Assembly (NCBI GenBank): GCA_963676045.1
Contig: OY780938.1
Coordinates: forward strand, 124,001 to 188,000
Origin: Methanogranum sp963676045
GTDB lineage: Archaea > Thermoplasmatota > Thermoplasmata > Methanomassiliicoccales > Methanomethylophilaceae
Direction: 5' to 3'
DNA: 64,000 nucleotides
The notes beneath the pieces were generated by a model. It was not told where the DNA came from. It saw nothing but the letters and a program-made list of their open reading frames with translations, and searched no databases. The position numbers and the translations under genes were made by a program. Below, piece after piece: positions 17,968-26,622 of the stretch (position 1 is the stretch's first letter; each line of letters begins with the position of its first letter).

Positions 17968-17977
17968 GTCGAATTAA

Positions 17978-18130
17978 ATGTCGAAAATAATAGGTTTGCA
18001 GCCAATCACAACCAATCGCAGAGTTACATTACCTGTAAGTGTAACAAATAGTCTGAATCTTTGTAAAGAAGATAAGATCATATTTTATGAAGAATGTGGA
18101 AAAATATACATTGAGAAAGCGGTGGCATGA
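17978..18130 (+). CDS. AbrB/SpoVT-like swapped-hairpin protein
   Basis: A 50-residue protein with the AbrB/MazE-like pattern TTNRRVTLPVSVTNSLNL, followed by DKIIFYEECGKIYIEKA. This is the usual start-to-end length of such DNA-binding domains. It lies directly behind two palindromes and one base before the next gene. It may be the second regulator of the element's switch. No toxin partner follows; the next genes encode membrane proteins. Confidence 0.65.
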   Translation: MSKIIGLQPITTNRRVTLPVSVTNSLNLCKEDKIIFYEECGKIYIEKAVA

Positions 18131-18361
18131 ATGACCGACTTCGATGATAATGACCGTAAGATCATCGATGAAATCTTTTCGTCTGAAGATAAGAATCATA
18201 CCGTTTGGACAACCATTGGAATAATCTCTTTCGTGATTATGATAACATCATTCATATTATGTGCGATTGATCAGATATTCTTCGCAATAACTGGAATATC
18301 TAGTATGATTCTGATATTCTCTTATTACAAATTGATGCTGATCAGAAGGGGTTGGTATTGA
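18131..18361 (+). CDS. Small two-helix membrane protein
   Basis: A 76-residue protein with an acidic N terminus and two membrane helices (about 27-47 and 49-68). It begins immediately after the AbrB-like stop and shares one base with the next start (TGATG). Function unknown; first of three small membrane proteins. Confidence 0.55.
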   Translation: MTDFDDNDRKIIDEIFSSEDKNHTVWTTIGIISFVIMITSFILCAIDQIFFAITGISSMILIFSYYKLMLIRRGWY

Positions 18362-18612
18362 TGTTTCTCAGATTAAGGGACATAATGGCCACATTGCACT
18401 CTATAGGACACAACATCAAAAAAAACATGGACTTCATGGGAGATATTGTATGGACTTTTTGTATTGCTATCTTGGATGGGATATCTATTATTTTTGCATA
18501 CATAGACTTCATGGGTGGACGTTTGAACTGTATAGGTGCAGCGATTGGATTGACAATAATAACTGTCTACGGTCTGTATCTATCGAAAAAAGATTACAAC
18601 GCGGTGATCTGA
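18361..18612 (+). CDS. Small membrane protein
   Basis: This 83-residue protein has two hydrophobic segments (about 30-48 and 55-73) and a basic N terminus. I use the ATG at 18361, overlapping the previous stop, not the TTG at 18352. No family is recognised. Confidence 0.5.
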   Translation: MFLRLRDIMATLHSIGHNIKKNMDFMGDIVWTFCIAILDGISIIFAYIDFMGGRLNCIGAAIGLTIITVYGLYLSKKDYNAVI

Positions 18613-18918
18613 ATGTATAAAATAAATAAGTTGGTTTCTGACTTCAAAGAAAATAAAAGATACTCGAATATAAGGTTTTTCAAAAGAAATTACCTTATGA
18701 ATAATAATCCAGAATACAAAAAATGCAGTACAATAGCGTTGGTATTCTACATGCTAAGTTTCTTGTCTATTGTTCCATTCGTATATCTATCAACAATATT
18801 CTGGCCACTTCTCGGATTGTGGTTCTTAGTACTCATACCGACTATGAAGATCACAATAGGATATCAGGCCAAGTGCGATTACATCTACGATCATTTTTCA
18901 GAAGGTGATGTCCAATGA
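18613..18918 (+). CDS. Small membrane protein
   Basis: A 101-residue protein with a basic, Asn/Lys-rich N terminus and two hydrophobic helices (about 38-80). It follows the previous gene without a gap and overlaps the next by ATGA. Function unknown. Confidence 0.5.
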   Translation: MYKINKLVSDFKENKRYSNIRFFKRNYLMNNNPEYKKCSTIALVFYMLSFLSIVPFVYLSTIFWPLLGLWFLVLIPTMKITIGYQAKCDYIYDHFSEGDVQ

Positions 18919-19310
18919 GGAACTGTAGCGCATGCCCATACTACTGGCACGAAACTTGTCATCAGCATAAAACACCGATATACTACGTTGGAAACTGCGA
19001 TATGTCGGATATATCAACGAAATTCAACGAGAACGAACAGAAGGTCATCCACTACCTTAGATACAATGGGCCGTCAACTATCCATGAGGTACATAGGGAA
19101 TTGAATAAAGGCGATTGCAACATCATGGTTGGTGTAATCATCAGATCGTTGCAATCTCAGGGATATGTCGAAAACATACTGAACGAGGATTACACGAACG
19201 TTAACGATATCCTCTATTGCCTCCCAGGAATGCAGGATTCAATTATAAGTATCAAGGCGAAGGAACCGGATTACACCAAGAGCAACACCCGTAGGGAGGG
19301 TTGCGCATGA
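18915..19310 (+). CDS. Cys-rich plus winged-helix protein
   Basis: This 131-residue protein has an N-terminal metal-site candidate (CSACPYYWHETC, then Cys28) followed by a winged-helix-like domain (about 38-95, NEQKVIHYLRYNG and STIHEVHRELNKG). It could be a zinc- or Fe-S-containing regulator. It is coupled by ATGA at both ends within a chain of small Cys-rich genes. Confidence 0.55.
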   Translation: MRNCSACPYYWHETCHQHKTPIYYVGNCDMSDISTKFNENEQKVIHYLRYNGPSTIHEVHRELNKGDCNIMVGVIIRSLQSQGYVENILNEDYTNVNDILYCLPGMQDSIISIKAKEPDYTKSNTRREGCA

Positions 19311-19462
19311 CCGGACAGAATGTTTTACAGATTCCGAAGAAAGGCAGCCCTTGTAAGGATTGCCATAATTGCGCCAGACTGATAGACGAGGACACATGCA
19401 GGATGATGGGTTCGTTCTGCATATTGGATAAGGATCCTTCAACATGCGAGGGATGTTCATGA
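19307..19462 (+). CDS. Cys-rich mini-protein (51 aa)
   Basis: A 51-residue protein with seven cysteines (CKDCHNC, then C..., C and CEGC), which suggests a bound zinc or Fe-S site. It is too short for most gene finders, but is coupled by ATGA on both sides. Confidence 0.5.
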   Translation: MTGQNVLQIPKKGSPCKDCHNCARLIDEDTCRMMGSFCILDKDPSTCEGCS

Positions 19463-19590
19463 ACTGTAAATTGTGCGGTTCGAAGTACATAACTTACACA
19501 GGAACATCTGGTAATCAATCAGACTATCGTTGCAATTCTTGTAACCGTCATTTCTCGATCAGGATGATAACCCCGAAGGTGGATCTATGA
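19459..19590 (+). CDS. Zinc-ribbon mini-protein (43 aa)
   Basis: A 43-residue protein made of a single zinc ribbon (CKLCGS, then CNSCNRHF), like the isolated ribbon of transposase or transcription-related proteins. ATGA coupling at both ends supports it. Confidence 0.5.
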   Translation: MNCKLCGSKYITYTGTSGNQSDYRCNSCNRHFSIRMITPKVDL

Positions 19591-19721
19591 CACATGACGA
19601 ATTGAAACTTTGTCCATTCTGCGGAGGCATGGCCCATATCGAAATGTATGATGGAGAAGGAGAGAAGATAGATCACGAAACATACAATGATGAACATTGG
19701 AACAGGAGTGTATATCTATGA
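19587..19721 (+). CDS. Lar-like zinc-finger mini-protein (44 aa)
   Basis: A 44-residue protein starting LKLCPFCGG and ending EHWNRSV, which matches the layout of the phage Lar restriction-alleviation family (CPFCGG and a terminal WNR). Lar proteins modulate host type I restriction; that role here is an inference from a short match. Coupled by ATGA to both neighbours. Confidence 0.5.
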   Translation: MTHDELKLCPFCGGMAHIEMYDGEGEKIDHETYNDEHWNRSVYL

Positions 19722-20014
19722 CATCTATACATCTGCCATGCAGAACATCGATACCCAATATGCCGTTCAGACGGCCAGTGCACAGGATCATAACGATGCC
19801 ATCGATAGCCAGAAGGGCGATAGAGAACATCAATTTTGATAGGATACTGACATGTCCGAAATGCGAATGCAAGGGCAAAAAAAGGATTCACATAGAAGGG
19901 ATGGGAAATTACTACTTCTGCAACTGCATAGAATGTGGATGCAAATTCTGGGTTCTGAAATCAGATCCTTCTGAGGTCACACACATAGAGAAAGATGAAG
20001 GTGATTCTCAATGA
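19718..20014 (+). CDS. Zinc-ribbon protein
   Basis: A 98-residue protein with a basic N-terminal arm and a C-terminal zinc ribbon (CPKCECKGK and CIECGCKFW). The ATG at 19718 overlaps the previous stop; an upstream in-frame start at 19697 would lie inside the Lar-like gene. Function unknown, possibly nucleic-acid binding. Confidence 0.5.
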   Translation: MTSIHLPCRTSIPNMPFRRPVHRIITMPSIARRAIENINFDRILTCPKCECKGKKRIHIEGMGNYYFCNCIECGCKFWVLKSDPSEVTHIEKDEGDSQ

Positions 20015-20250
20015 GTAAGATAATTGATACGAACATGGCATCCAATCTATTCGTTGTTTCAAAAGATGGAAAGCAATACTGTAGGATATGTGGCCTAGAA
20101 TGTGATAGGGTCATCGATTGTAGGGTATGCAATTATCCTAAGTGCGTTCCATCAAAACAGGTTTTCCAAAGGATAGTAGAGATAGCTAATGGTAATCCCT
20201 GGTGTAGTGGAATAGAATTTAACATGCTTGAAAAAGGTGATTTCAAATGA
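20011..20250 (+). CDS. Cys-rich small protein
   Basis: A 79-residue protein with paired cysteines (CRICGLEC and CRVCNYPKC), probably one treble-clef or zinc-ribbon site. ATGA coupling on both sides. Function unknown. Confidence 0.5.
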   Translation: MSKIIDTNMASNLFVVSKDGKQYCRICGLECDRVIDCRVCNYPKCVPSKQVFQRIVEIANGNPWCSGIEFNMLEKGDFK

Positions 20251-20441
20251 AATCTCACTTAGAGATATTCTGTGATCATTTCGGATTTCCATCTGATGAT
20301 TGGATTTGTCATTCTGTAAAAGAAAATCCTATCCGGATATACGACAGACAAGGTTTCAAAGCAATCGAAAACAGAAAGAACGGCATCATAGCCATGTATG
20401 ACCTCTCTGTAAGCTCCATCCATCCGGTGGTGGCAGCATGA
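20247..20441 (+). CDS. Hypothetical small protein
   Basis: A 64-residue soluble protein with no recognised motif. It is retained because it is coupled by ATGA at both ends inside the same operon. Confidence 0.45.
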   Translation: MKSHLEIFCDHFGFPSDDWICHSVKENPIRIYDRQGFKAIENRKNGIIAMYDLSVSSIHPVVAA

Positions 20442-20725
20442 TACTTGGAGACATGATCGAGAACATAACTCCTGCTGAAAGCAAGATAAGAACAATTCTG
20501 AAAAAATACCCCTGGGAAAGGATCAACTCAATACCTAAGCATCCGAGAGCTTACGTAATGACCAAAGATCAGATTGGTAAATTCCAGAATATCATCAAGA
20601 GCGAAAACACATTTCCTAACATTGTCGCTCATTGGGATAGGATCGATAGTGGTATAGACGGCATAACATGCATTGAGATCAGAGTAAAAAATCGCAGGAT
20701 CCCTGTCTACATAAAAGAAGTGTAA
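20438..20725 (+). CDS. Hypothetical small protein before the integrase
   Basis: A 95-residue basic protein of unknown function, coupled by ATGA to the upstream gene and followed at once by the integrase. In many elements such a gene encodes an excision factor, but I see no helix-turn-helix to support that. Confidence 0.5.
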   Translation: MILGDMIENITPAESKIRTILKKYPWERINSIPKHPRAYVMTKDQIGKFQNIIKSENTFPNIVAHWDRIDSGIDGITCIEIRVKNRRIPVYIKEV

Positions 20726-20734
20726 GTGTATATT

Positions 20735-21631
20735 ATGGCCAGATTTCCAGATACAATAGATTCGGCTATCGATATCTTCATCGAATCAAAAGTTAAGAAA
20801 GGACTTACGAAATCGAGCATTGATTTCTATCGTGATCAGTGCAGAATCGTTTTCAAGGTTCTACAATCTCATGATGTAAAGATATTGCCACATAATCTTA
20901 CTGAGGAACAGGCAGATTGGTACAGAGAGTTTTTGAAAGATACAAAGAAAAAAGTATCAACACAGAATGATTATCTGGCTGCTTTAGAGCAAATAACTAT
21001 TTTCTACAAAAATACGTCAGTCGTAAACACGCGTACAAGAATGCCAACTGATACACGCCCTACAGTTGATTGGTTGGAGATAGATGATGCAAAGAGATTG
21101 ATAGACAATGTAAGAAACATAATAGAAGAGATAATAATCCATCTTGAATTATGCATGGGATTGAGACGTTGTGAGATATTACGTCTTAGATTATGTGACA
21201 TACGTTACAATTACATTGTAGTCACTGGAAAAGGGCCTAGAGGTGGTAAGATCAGGATGGTTCCATTCCATCCAAATACAAAATCCATAATTGACAGATA
21301 TCTGAAATATAGAGAATCTTTGGTAAAACAAACAAGAAAGACAACAGGTATTACAGATTCACTTATAGTATGGAGGAAAGGCAACAATATTAGCGGATAT
21401 TCAGAATCGGGAATAAGCAAGATAGTAGATCTTCTTGGTAAGCACCTAGGTATGAAATTTTCAAATCATACATTGAGAAGAAGTTTCGGAAGGATCTTGT
21501 GGAAATCAGGAGTACCTATCGAAACAATAGCTAAACTATTAGGACACGAAACTACAGCCATGACAATGCTGTACATAGGTGTTAATTATGATGACATGAA
21601 CCAAGCCATGTCGAATTTTAATTTGAGGTAA
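20735..21631 (+). CDS. Tyrosine recombinase (integrase)
   Basis: This 298-residue protein has a SAM-like core-binding domain (about 10-90) and the catalytic domain with all landmarks: the first Arg in GLRRCEIL, Lys in TGKGPRGGK, HTLRRSFG (H-x-x-R), LGHETT and the nucleophile in MLYIGV. It catalyses site-specific integration and excision. It is the last gene of the element's rightward operon. I use the ATG at 20735; a GTG at 20726 abuts the previous stop. No tRNA or clear attachment core is visible just downstream, so the exact right border is unknown. Confidence 0.9.
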   Translation: MARFPDTIDSAIDIFIESKVKKGLTKSSIDFYRDQCRIVFKVLQSHDVKILPHNLTEEQADWYREFLKDTKKKVSTQNDYLAALEQITIFYKNTSVVNTRTRMPTDTRPTVDWLEIDDAKRLIDNVRNIIEEIIIHLELCMGLRRCEILRLRLCDIRYNYIVVTGKGPRGGKIRMVPFHPNTKSIIDRYLKYRESLVKQTRKTTGITDSLIVWRKGNNISGYSESGISKIVDLLGKHLGMKFSNHTLRRSFGRILWKSGVPIETIAKLLGHETTAMTMLYIGVNYDDMNQAMSNFNLR

Positions 21632-21907
21632 TTGAGGCATAATTATGACAGAAATTGAAGGCAGCCAGCATATGGAAAGTAGACACAAATCGCATTGGGT
21701 CCACTCATTCATCTGATTTTTATAAGGCATTCATCATCTCAAAATATAGAAATTCGCAGATTCTTCAGGTTTAGATGTTCATATTGTGATATGACGGATA
21801 TTCACGATTCGATGTCTATCGCATCCTATAGGTTTAAAGGGATTCCAATTCGTCGATGTCAATTCTTTGAGAGATGAATAAGGCAGATCGATATGTTGAT
21901 CTTATGA
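21632..21907. other. Gap after integrase; probable attachment region
   Basis: There is no clear gene here. A TATA-like TTTTTATAAGG near 21716-21726 precedes a frame with two or three cysteines (RCSYCD near 21773) that lacks a good start. The gap between integrase and chromosome is where the attachment site should be, but I could not identify its core. Confidence 0.3.
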
Positions 21908-22126
21908 TCAGACAGATTCGTCGATTTCTTTTGTATCTCTTATTTTTGTGAGTGTAATGGATGTATCGTGTCCATTCATGCACATGTCGGATACGAAATA
22001 ACCTTGTTTTATGGTGTTATTGACCGCATCTATCAATTGGTCCTTTGAGCCATATGCTCTTGTTTTTTTTCTATTTCCGAAGAAATTTTTCCTAGGTTCA
22101 ACTAGAATCAGCAAGTAATCTGCCAT
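21908..22126 (-). CDS. Hypothetical protein at the element border
   Basis: A 72-residue basic protein, MADYLLILVEPRKNFFG at its start, with no recognised family. The frame runs further upstream to 22198, but GGAGG lies about ten bases before the ATG at 22126, so I choose that start. It may belong to the element or to the chromosome. Confidence 0.5.
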   Translation of the reverse strand: MADYLLILVEPRKNFFGNRKKTRAYGSKDQLIDAVNNTIKQGYFVSDMCMNGHDTSITLTKIRDTKEIDESV

Positions 22127-22199
22127 AAAGTGTCCTCCACACTTTAATCTATGTTTGAAATGGTTTATTGGATCGGTCCTTATAAACGATGAATTCATA

Positions 22200-22383
22200 T
22201 TTAATATGATTTTATCAGATAAGTCAATATTTAATCAAAAAGTAGGAATGTTATCATAAGAAGATTTTTTTGTATTATTAAGTTAACAATGTTAAAAATT
22301 ATACTTTTATGTTTTTTTAATCACATTGATATATTTTAGAACATACTGATTATGAGTTTGTTAAAAGGTTTATGGAAAGCAGC
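22200..22383. other. AT-rich gap between element and chromosome
   Basis: A very AT-rich stretch with T runs near 22265-22320 and no coding frame. It probably contains the promoter of the small reverse gene and transcription ends. Confidence 0.3.
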
Positions 22384-22665
22384 TCATTTCTGATCTTTTA
22401 CCAAGATTAGATGCCATCCGAATTCTGTTTTGACAGGACCTACTAAGTCTCCTTTGTTGGCATTGAATGCAGCAGTCTCAAATGGTGGTACCATTTGTCC
22501 ACGGCCGAACCATCCCAGATCTCCACCCTTTTTGCCTGATGGGCATTTGGATTTCTTCTTTGCCAGATCATCGAATTTGGCACCGCCTTCTATCTGTGTT
22601 TTAATGTCCTTTGCTTCTTTTTCAGTCGGAACAAGGATGTGTGCGCAATTGACTTGTTTTACCAT
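22384..22665 (-). CDS. ppiC: Parvulin-type peptidyl-prolyl isomerase
   Basis: This 93-residue protein is a single parvulin domain: CAHILVPTEKEA at the start, SGKKGGDLGWFGRGQMVPPFE in the centre and TEFGWHLILV at the end. It speeds cis-trans isomerisation of prolyl bonds. It has no signal peptide, so it acts in the cytoplasm, like the small archaeal parvulins. It stands alone. Confidence 0.9.
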   Translation of the reverse strand: MVKQVNCAHILVPTEKEAKDIKTQIEGGAKFDDLAKKKSKCPSGKKGGDLGWFGRGQMVPPFETAAFNANKGDLVGPVKTEFGWHLILVKDQK

Positions 22666-22773
22666 AGGACGTGTACTGCATCAATATCATAAAATATTAT
22701 TCCATGGCTCACGATCTTCTGACATGGCAGTATAATGGATTTTTATCTTTGAAATGCATCATATTGTATCAGT

Positions 22774-23145
22774 ATGGATGATTTCCAAAAGAAGATAGTT
22801 TTCTTCATATCGAATTCCGATGCCACTTCGTTGACAGGGCCTAGGAGGATGTCAAGGGAGGATTTCATGACGGATCTCGTACATGTTCTGGAACATACGT
22901 ATCCAGAGATAAACATATGTGATATCGGTGATGGGGGCGCTTTTGAGATCAAAGATGGTATGAATGCAATATTATCCATCAATCCGCCATCCATGAGGAT
23001 ATCCGAGGCGATGGGATCGATAATATCAGATAAAGTTCTATTTTTCTATTTTCAAGAGCTATGCCATCAAGTGCCAGTATGCGTGAAGGGTCTCCATGGG
23101 ACAGAATATTGCAAATCCTTTGAAGATAGGAATCCTGATTATTGA
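22774..23145 (+). CDS. Hypothetical protein
   Basis: A 123-residue soluble protein with no recognised domain, ending in a Cys/His-bearing segment (ELCHQVPVCVKGLHGTEYC). It stands 62 bases before the membrane GTPase gene in the same direction, so they may share a transcript. Confidence 0.5.
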   Translation: MDDFQKKIVFFISNSDATSLTGPRRMSREDFMTDLVHVLEHTYPEINICDIGDGGAFEIKDGMNAILSINPPSMRISEAMGSIISDKVLFFYFQELCHQVPVCVKGLHGTEYCKSFEDRNPDY

Positions 23146-23207
23146 TGATGTATCATTGAAAAATTGTTATATCTGATGATGTCAATACACTCCCAGGATG
23201 GGGATCC

Positions 23208-24767
23208 ATGAACAAATCGAACATGAAACTTTTCGCAATACCGGTGGCCATCGCCGTAATATACATGACAATGTGCCTCATTTGCACCCTGACCTCGATA
23301 CAGAGCAAATCGGCATTTGATTTTTGTCTCTTCGATCCGATGAAGCTTGGGACAGAGAGCATAACAAGTGCATATGTAAGCATATCAGAGATAATACCCG
23401 ATTCGATATGGACCGCGTATCTGAATCTTCCAAACGGCCTCATTGATATAACCAACAAATATCTGGGAGTCGATAAGGTCAATCTCGCATTGTTGTTCAC
23501 GATGGTAGGATTCATATTGGTCGTTGCAGGGATGTTCTCCAGGTCTGCACGCAATTGCCAGAAGAAGGACGATCCAAGAGAGTTCATGTTCACGACACGC
23601 CCTCACGCATTGGCCAAGGCGGCAGCCATGCCTTGGGACATATTCCCGGCAATGTATTCCCATAAAGTTGTGCCTATTCTGATTCCAATAATCTTTTTGC
23701 CATTCATAATTCCTTTCGCGTTATTCTCGATGATAATAATGATCGTCGTGTTTGCGATCGAGAAAGGAATAGTAGGCGCATCGGCAAAAAATGCACACAA
23801 GAAGGACAAGGAAGAATACGACAGTGTGACCCAGTATGCAGTATGTCCAAAGTGTAAGAGGAAATACTACCAGCCTAATGTAAAATGCAAATGCGGTTCT
23901 GTATTTGAATATCCTGTGCCAGGGGTATATGGTATAAAGGAACATTACTGCATCAAAGGACATTCCATCCCATGCAACAATGTGAATGGTGCAAGATCCA
24001 AACTCAATATGGTCTGTCCTCATTGCAAGGCAGATATAAAGACGCATGAGGCGAGGCCAGTTGTATTCTCGATGATCGGCGCAGAAGGGTCTGGTAAGAC
24101 CACCCTTATGGTTTCCGCTTCAGAGACCATATGCGAGGCTGCAAAGAAGAAAGGACTTTACACCGAGACATCGAACGGACTTTTCCCGACCGCTTCTAAG
24201 GAGGTCGTGACACCAACAGTAATGGGCGAGTTGGATTCACAGTGCTTGTTCATATGGTCAAGGGATGTCCATGATAGGGAATTTGTATTCAATGACATAT
24301 CTGGAAAAGAGTTCGTGCCTACCGATGATAGGGCTCTTTTCCAAGAGTATTACAAATATTGTGATGGTTTCATATTCGCAATAGATCCTTTGGCGGTAGT
24401 GGCATTCTATAATTCGAATTCCGCATATAAAAGTGGCAAGATAACAGCCAATAGCACATATGATTCATTCTATCAGGTTTACACGACCATCAACGACTAT
24501 GGGCCATCTGTTGTATCGAAGACACCCATGGCAATTGTGTTGACCAAGATGGACAATCCTCGTGTCAGTTCCATCGTGAATCAGGAAGGATCGCCTGAGG
24601 CTTTCTTGGAAAAGTATGGTCAAGAGAGTTTTGTCAAGGTGTTGAGGTCGACATTCGAGAATGTGAAATATTTCTCTGTTGCATCTATTGGCAATAACTC
24701 CAATGCGATGGATCCTTTCAAATGGGTCATCGATCAGAAGGATGAGGATTTCAAGAAGATATTATGA
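23208..24767 (+). CDS. Membrane-anchored zinc-ribbon TRAFAC-like GTPase
   Basis: This 519-residue protein has an N-terminal membrane part (helices near 8-28, 88-108 and 148-185), then a Cys-rich zinc-ribbon region (CPKCKRKYY, CKCG, CPHCKAD). A GTPase-like domain follows with a P-loop GAEGSGKTT (about 289), FNDISGKEF in the DxxG place and LTKMD as the guanine-specificity motif. The layout resembles the DO-GTPase-type proteins found computationally in conflict-type systems. The soluble GTPase at 29-30 kb has the same zinc-ribbon-then-GTPase order, so the two may be functional relatives. It meets the pirin gene tail to tail with a 6-base overlap. Confidence 0.7.
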   Translation: MNKSNMKLFAIPVAIAVIYMTMCLICTLTSIQSKSAFDFCLFDPMKLGTESITSAYVSISEIIPDSIWTAYLNLPNGLIDITNKYLGVDKVNLALLFTMVGFILVVAGMFSRSARNCQKKDDPREFMFTTRPHALAKAAAMPWDIFPAMYSHKVVPILIPIIFLPFIIPFALFSMIIMIVVFAIEKGIVGASAKNAHKKDKEEYDSVTQYAVCPKCKRKYYQPNVKCKCGSVFEYPVPGVYGIKEHYCIKGHSIPCNNVNGARSKLNMVCPHCKADIKTHEARPVVFSMIGAEGSGKTTLMVSASETICEAAKKKGLYTETSNGLFPTASKEVVTPTVMGELDSQCLFIWSRDVHDREFVFNDISGKEFVPTDDRALFQEYYKYCDGFIFAIDPLAVVAFYNSNSAYKSGKITANSTYDSFYQVYTTINDYGPSVVSKTPMAIVLTKMDNPRVSSIVNQEGSPEAFLEKYGQESFVKVLRSTFENVKYFSVASIGNNSNAMDPFKWVIDQKDEDFKKIL

Positions 24768-25790
24768 TCTAGGGCGGAATTCCCGTCCGTCAGCATATCT
24801 TATGAATCTGCCAGTACCTTTAGGCTGTGCCTTGTCTATGACATCCCAAGGCCAGTCCTCATACTGTTTTTTCCTTATTTCCTGAAGGGCATCCCTTACT
24901 TCATTATCATTTGACAATATGACCGGTCCAAAGGATTTTTGTTTTTCATTTATTGGTTCTCCCTCAAGAAGCCAAAGCACCGCATCAGATATCCCGTTGG
25001 TGAACGTCAAATCCTCGTTTCCAGGTAATTTGAATCTCGTTCCGGATTTAAATGTGAATTCTCCTATCTTTATGCCAGATCCAGAGACCATGTAGAGATT
25101 TCTATTAATTGTAGGGGAGACTGCAGGAATCGTCATGTTTTTTCCGCCTTCCATGAAGATCCTAAGTATCCTCACATGATGGGATTCATCGAATGCCCAC
25201 GAGTCTTCATTAGGTATCACTGCTTTTTTCCCTCTGAATTCTCCAGCGATTATCTTTATCATATATTCCTTCTCATGTATGGTTGGAACTTCCTCAGACC
25301 AGACCATATTCAGAGTAGCGGGTTTATTTTTCTTTTCAAGCGGGAGATTGATCATTATCTGTGTTATATCATTGGGGTTTCTTTCGGTCGAAGATGCCAA
25401 AGGATACATCTCGCAATGCTGATATCTTCCTCCAGCGGTAAGCCATTGGATATCTCCGAATCCATATCTACCTTGATTTCCGAGATTGTCAAAATGATCT
25501 ACGTATCCTTTTTCGGGTATTGTTATCGTCTCATACCCCCAATGCGCATGTGCAGGGAATCCAGGTACTACTTTGCCGTGGTACATCCTGAAACCTAGTC
25601 TCTTGTCATAGTCCCTTCCAAGGTCCCTTCCACCGATATCTCCTAGTGGAGGTGCTTGTTGAGAATTTCCCTCAGGATAATCATCTTCATGATGAGATAC
25701 AAATGTAAATGGGTCTTCTACATCCCAATGCATTCCTAAGGGTTCATCCAAAAGGACCTGACCTTTATTCTTATTTTTGAAGAGCGACAT
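24762..25790 (-). CDS. Pirin-like cupin protein
   Basis: A 342-residue bicupin of the pirin family. The metal ligands are in place: His81 and His83 in HAHWGYET, His125 and Glu127 in QHCEMYP. The preceding FGDIQWLTAGG and the C-terminal FGPVILSNDNEVRDAL also match. Pirins bind iron; some act as quercetinases or redox-responsive partners, but the substrate cannot be told from sequence. The protein is longer than the usual 230-300 residues because of an extended N terminus. Confidence 0.8.
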   Translation of the reverse strand: MSLFKNKNKGQVLLDEPLGMHWDVEDPFTFVSHHEDDYPEGNSQQAPPLGDIGGRDLGRDYDKRLGFRMYHGKVVPGFPAHAHWGYETITIPEKGYVDHFDNLGNQGRYGFGDIQWLTAGGRYQHCEMYPLASSTERNPNDITQIMINLPLEKKNKPATLNMVWSEEVPTIHEKEYMIKIIAGEFRGKKAVIPNEDSWAFDESHHVRILRIFMEGGKNMTIPAVSPTINRNLYMVSGSGIKIGEFTFKSGTRFKLPGNEDLTFTNGISDAVLWLLEGEPINEKQKSFGPVILSNDNEVRDALQEIRKKQYEDWPWDVIDKAQPKGTGRFIRYADGREFRPRS

Positions 25791-25867
25791 ATATTACCCA
25801 TTACGTGTATGTTCTCTTTGATTTTAATTTTCGTCATAGGTTTATACAAGAATAATTATCCCATAGT

Positions 25868-26599
25868 ATGGAAGATGCAAATGGAAAGGAAGGCGTTCGT
25901 CTTAACAAATTCATAAGCGAGGCTGGAATGGCATCAAGAAGGGCCTCGGATAGAATGATAGAAGAAGGTCGTGTGACGATCGATGGCAGAAAAGCCGTTC
26001 TCGGAGACAAGGTTTTCTCTGATTCGATAGTATGTCTGGATGGCAAGCAGATATCAAAAGAGGAAGAGGACATCATACTCGCATTCTATAAGCCAGTCGG
26101 TATAACCTGCACATCTAATCAGGAAGATAATGATAATGTCATAAGTTATATCGGTTATCCAAAGCGCATATATTCCATTGGAAGATTGGATAAGGATTCT
26201 GAAGGCCTTCTTCTATTAACTAATAATGGGGAGCTTGCAAACGGCATAATGCGTTCCCGTGCAGAGCATGAGAAGGAGTATCTTGTCAGAGTGAACAAGG
26301 ATATAACTCTCGATTTTATCAGAGGCATGGCAGATGGTGTATCCATATTGGATGGAAAGACCACGAAGAAATGCTTTGTAGAGCAGACAGGCATAAGGGA
26401 GTTCAAGATCATATTGAAACAAGGACTCAATAGACAGATACGTAGGATGTGCGAGTATTTTGGATACGAGGTTGTCAGTCTCATTCGTGTGAGGGTGATG
26501 AATATAACCATCAAAGGATTGAAAGAAGGCAGCTACAGGAATATCTCAAAGATCGAACGCGATGAACTCTATCATCAATTGGACCTGCCAAAGAAATGA
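25868..26599 (+). CDS. RsuA/RluB/RluF-type pseudouridine synthase
   Basis: This 243-residue protein has an N-terminal S4 RNA-binding domain (VRLNKFISEAGMASRRASD) and the synthase domain with the catalytic aspartate in GRLDKDSEGLLLLTN. It ends with the conserved LNRQIRRMCEYFG. It converts uridine to pseudouridine, probably in rRNA. This subfamily is mainly bacterial, so the gene is likely a transfer into the archaeal line. It stands alone, facing the Hsp70 operon. Confidence 0.85.
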   Translation: MEDANGKEGVRLNKFISEAGMASRRASDRMIEEGRVTIDGRKAVLGDKVFSDSIVCLDGKQISKEEEDIILAFYKPVGITCTSNQEDNDNVISYIGYPKRIYSIGRLDKDSEGLLLLTNNGELANGIMRSRAEHEKEYLVRVNKDITLDFIRGMADGVSILDGKTTKKCFVEQTGIREFKIILKQGLNRQIRRMCEYFGYEVVSLIRVRVMNITIKGLKEGSYRNISKIERDELYHQLDLPKK

Positions 26600-26622
26600 C
26601 CTTTTTTAAAATATGAAAAAAT

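Noticed and set aside
17978..18361. AbrB-like gene plus next gene as a toxin-antitoxin pair
   Set aside because: The following gene encodes a two-helix membrane protein without toxin features, and the AbrB-like gene has a promoter layout more like a switch regulator.
21695..21877. 60-residue Cys-containing frame after the integrase
   Set aside because: It has only a TTG start with no ribosome site, and a single CxxC. I treat the region as a probable attachment gap.
1..22200. Tailed (head-tail) provirus
   Set aside because: No terminase, portal, capsid, tape-measure or tail gene is recognisable in 22 kb; the ATPase lacks terminase nuclease features.
21632..22383. tRNA gene as integration target
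   Set aside because: I looked for the T-loop consensus and acceptor pairing and found none.
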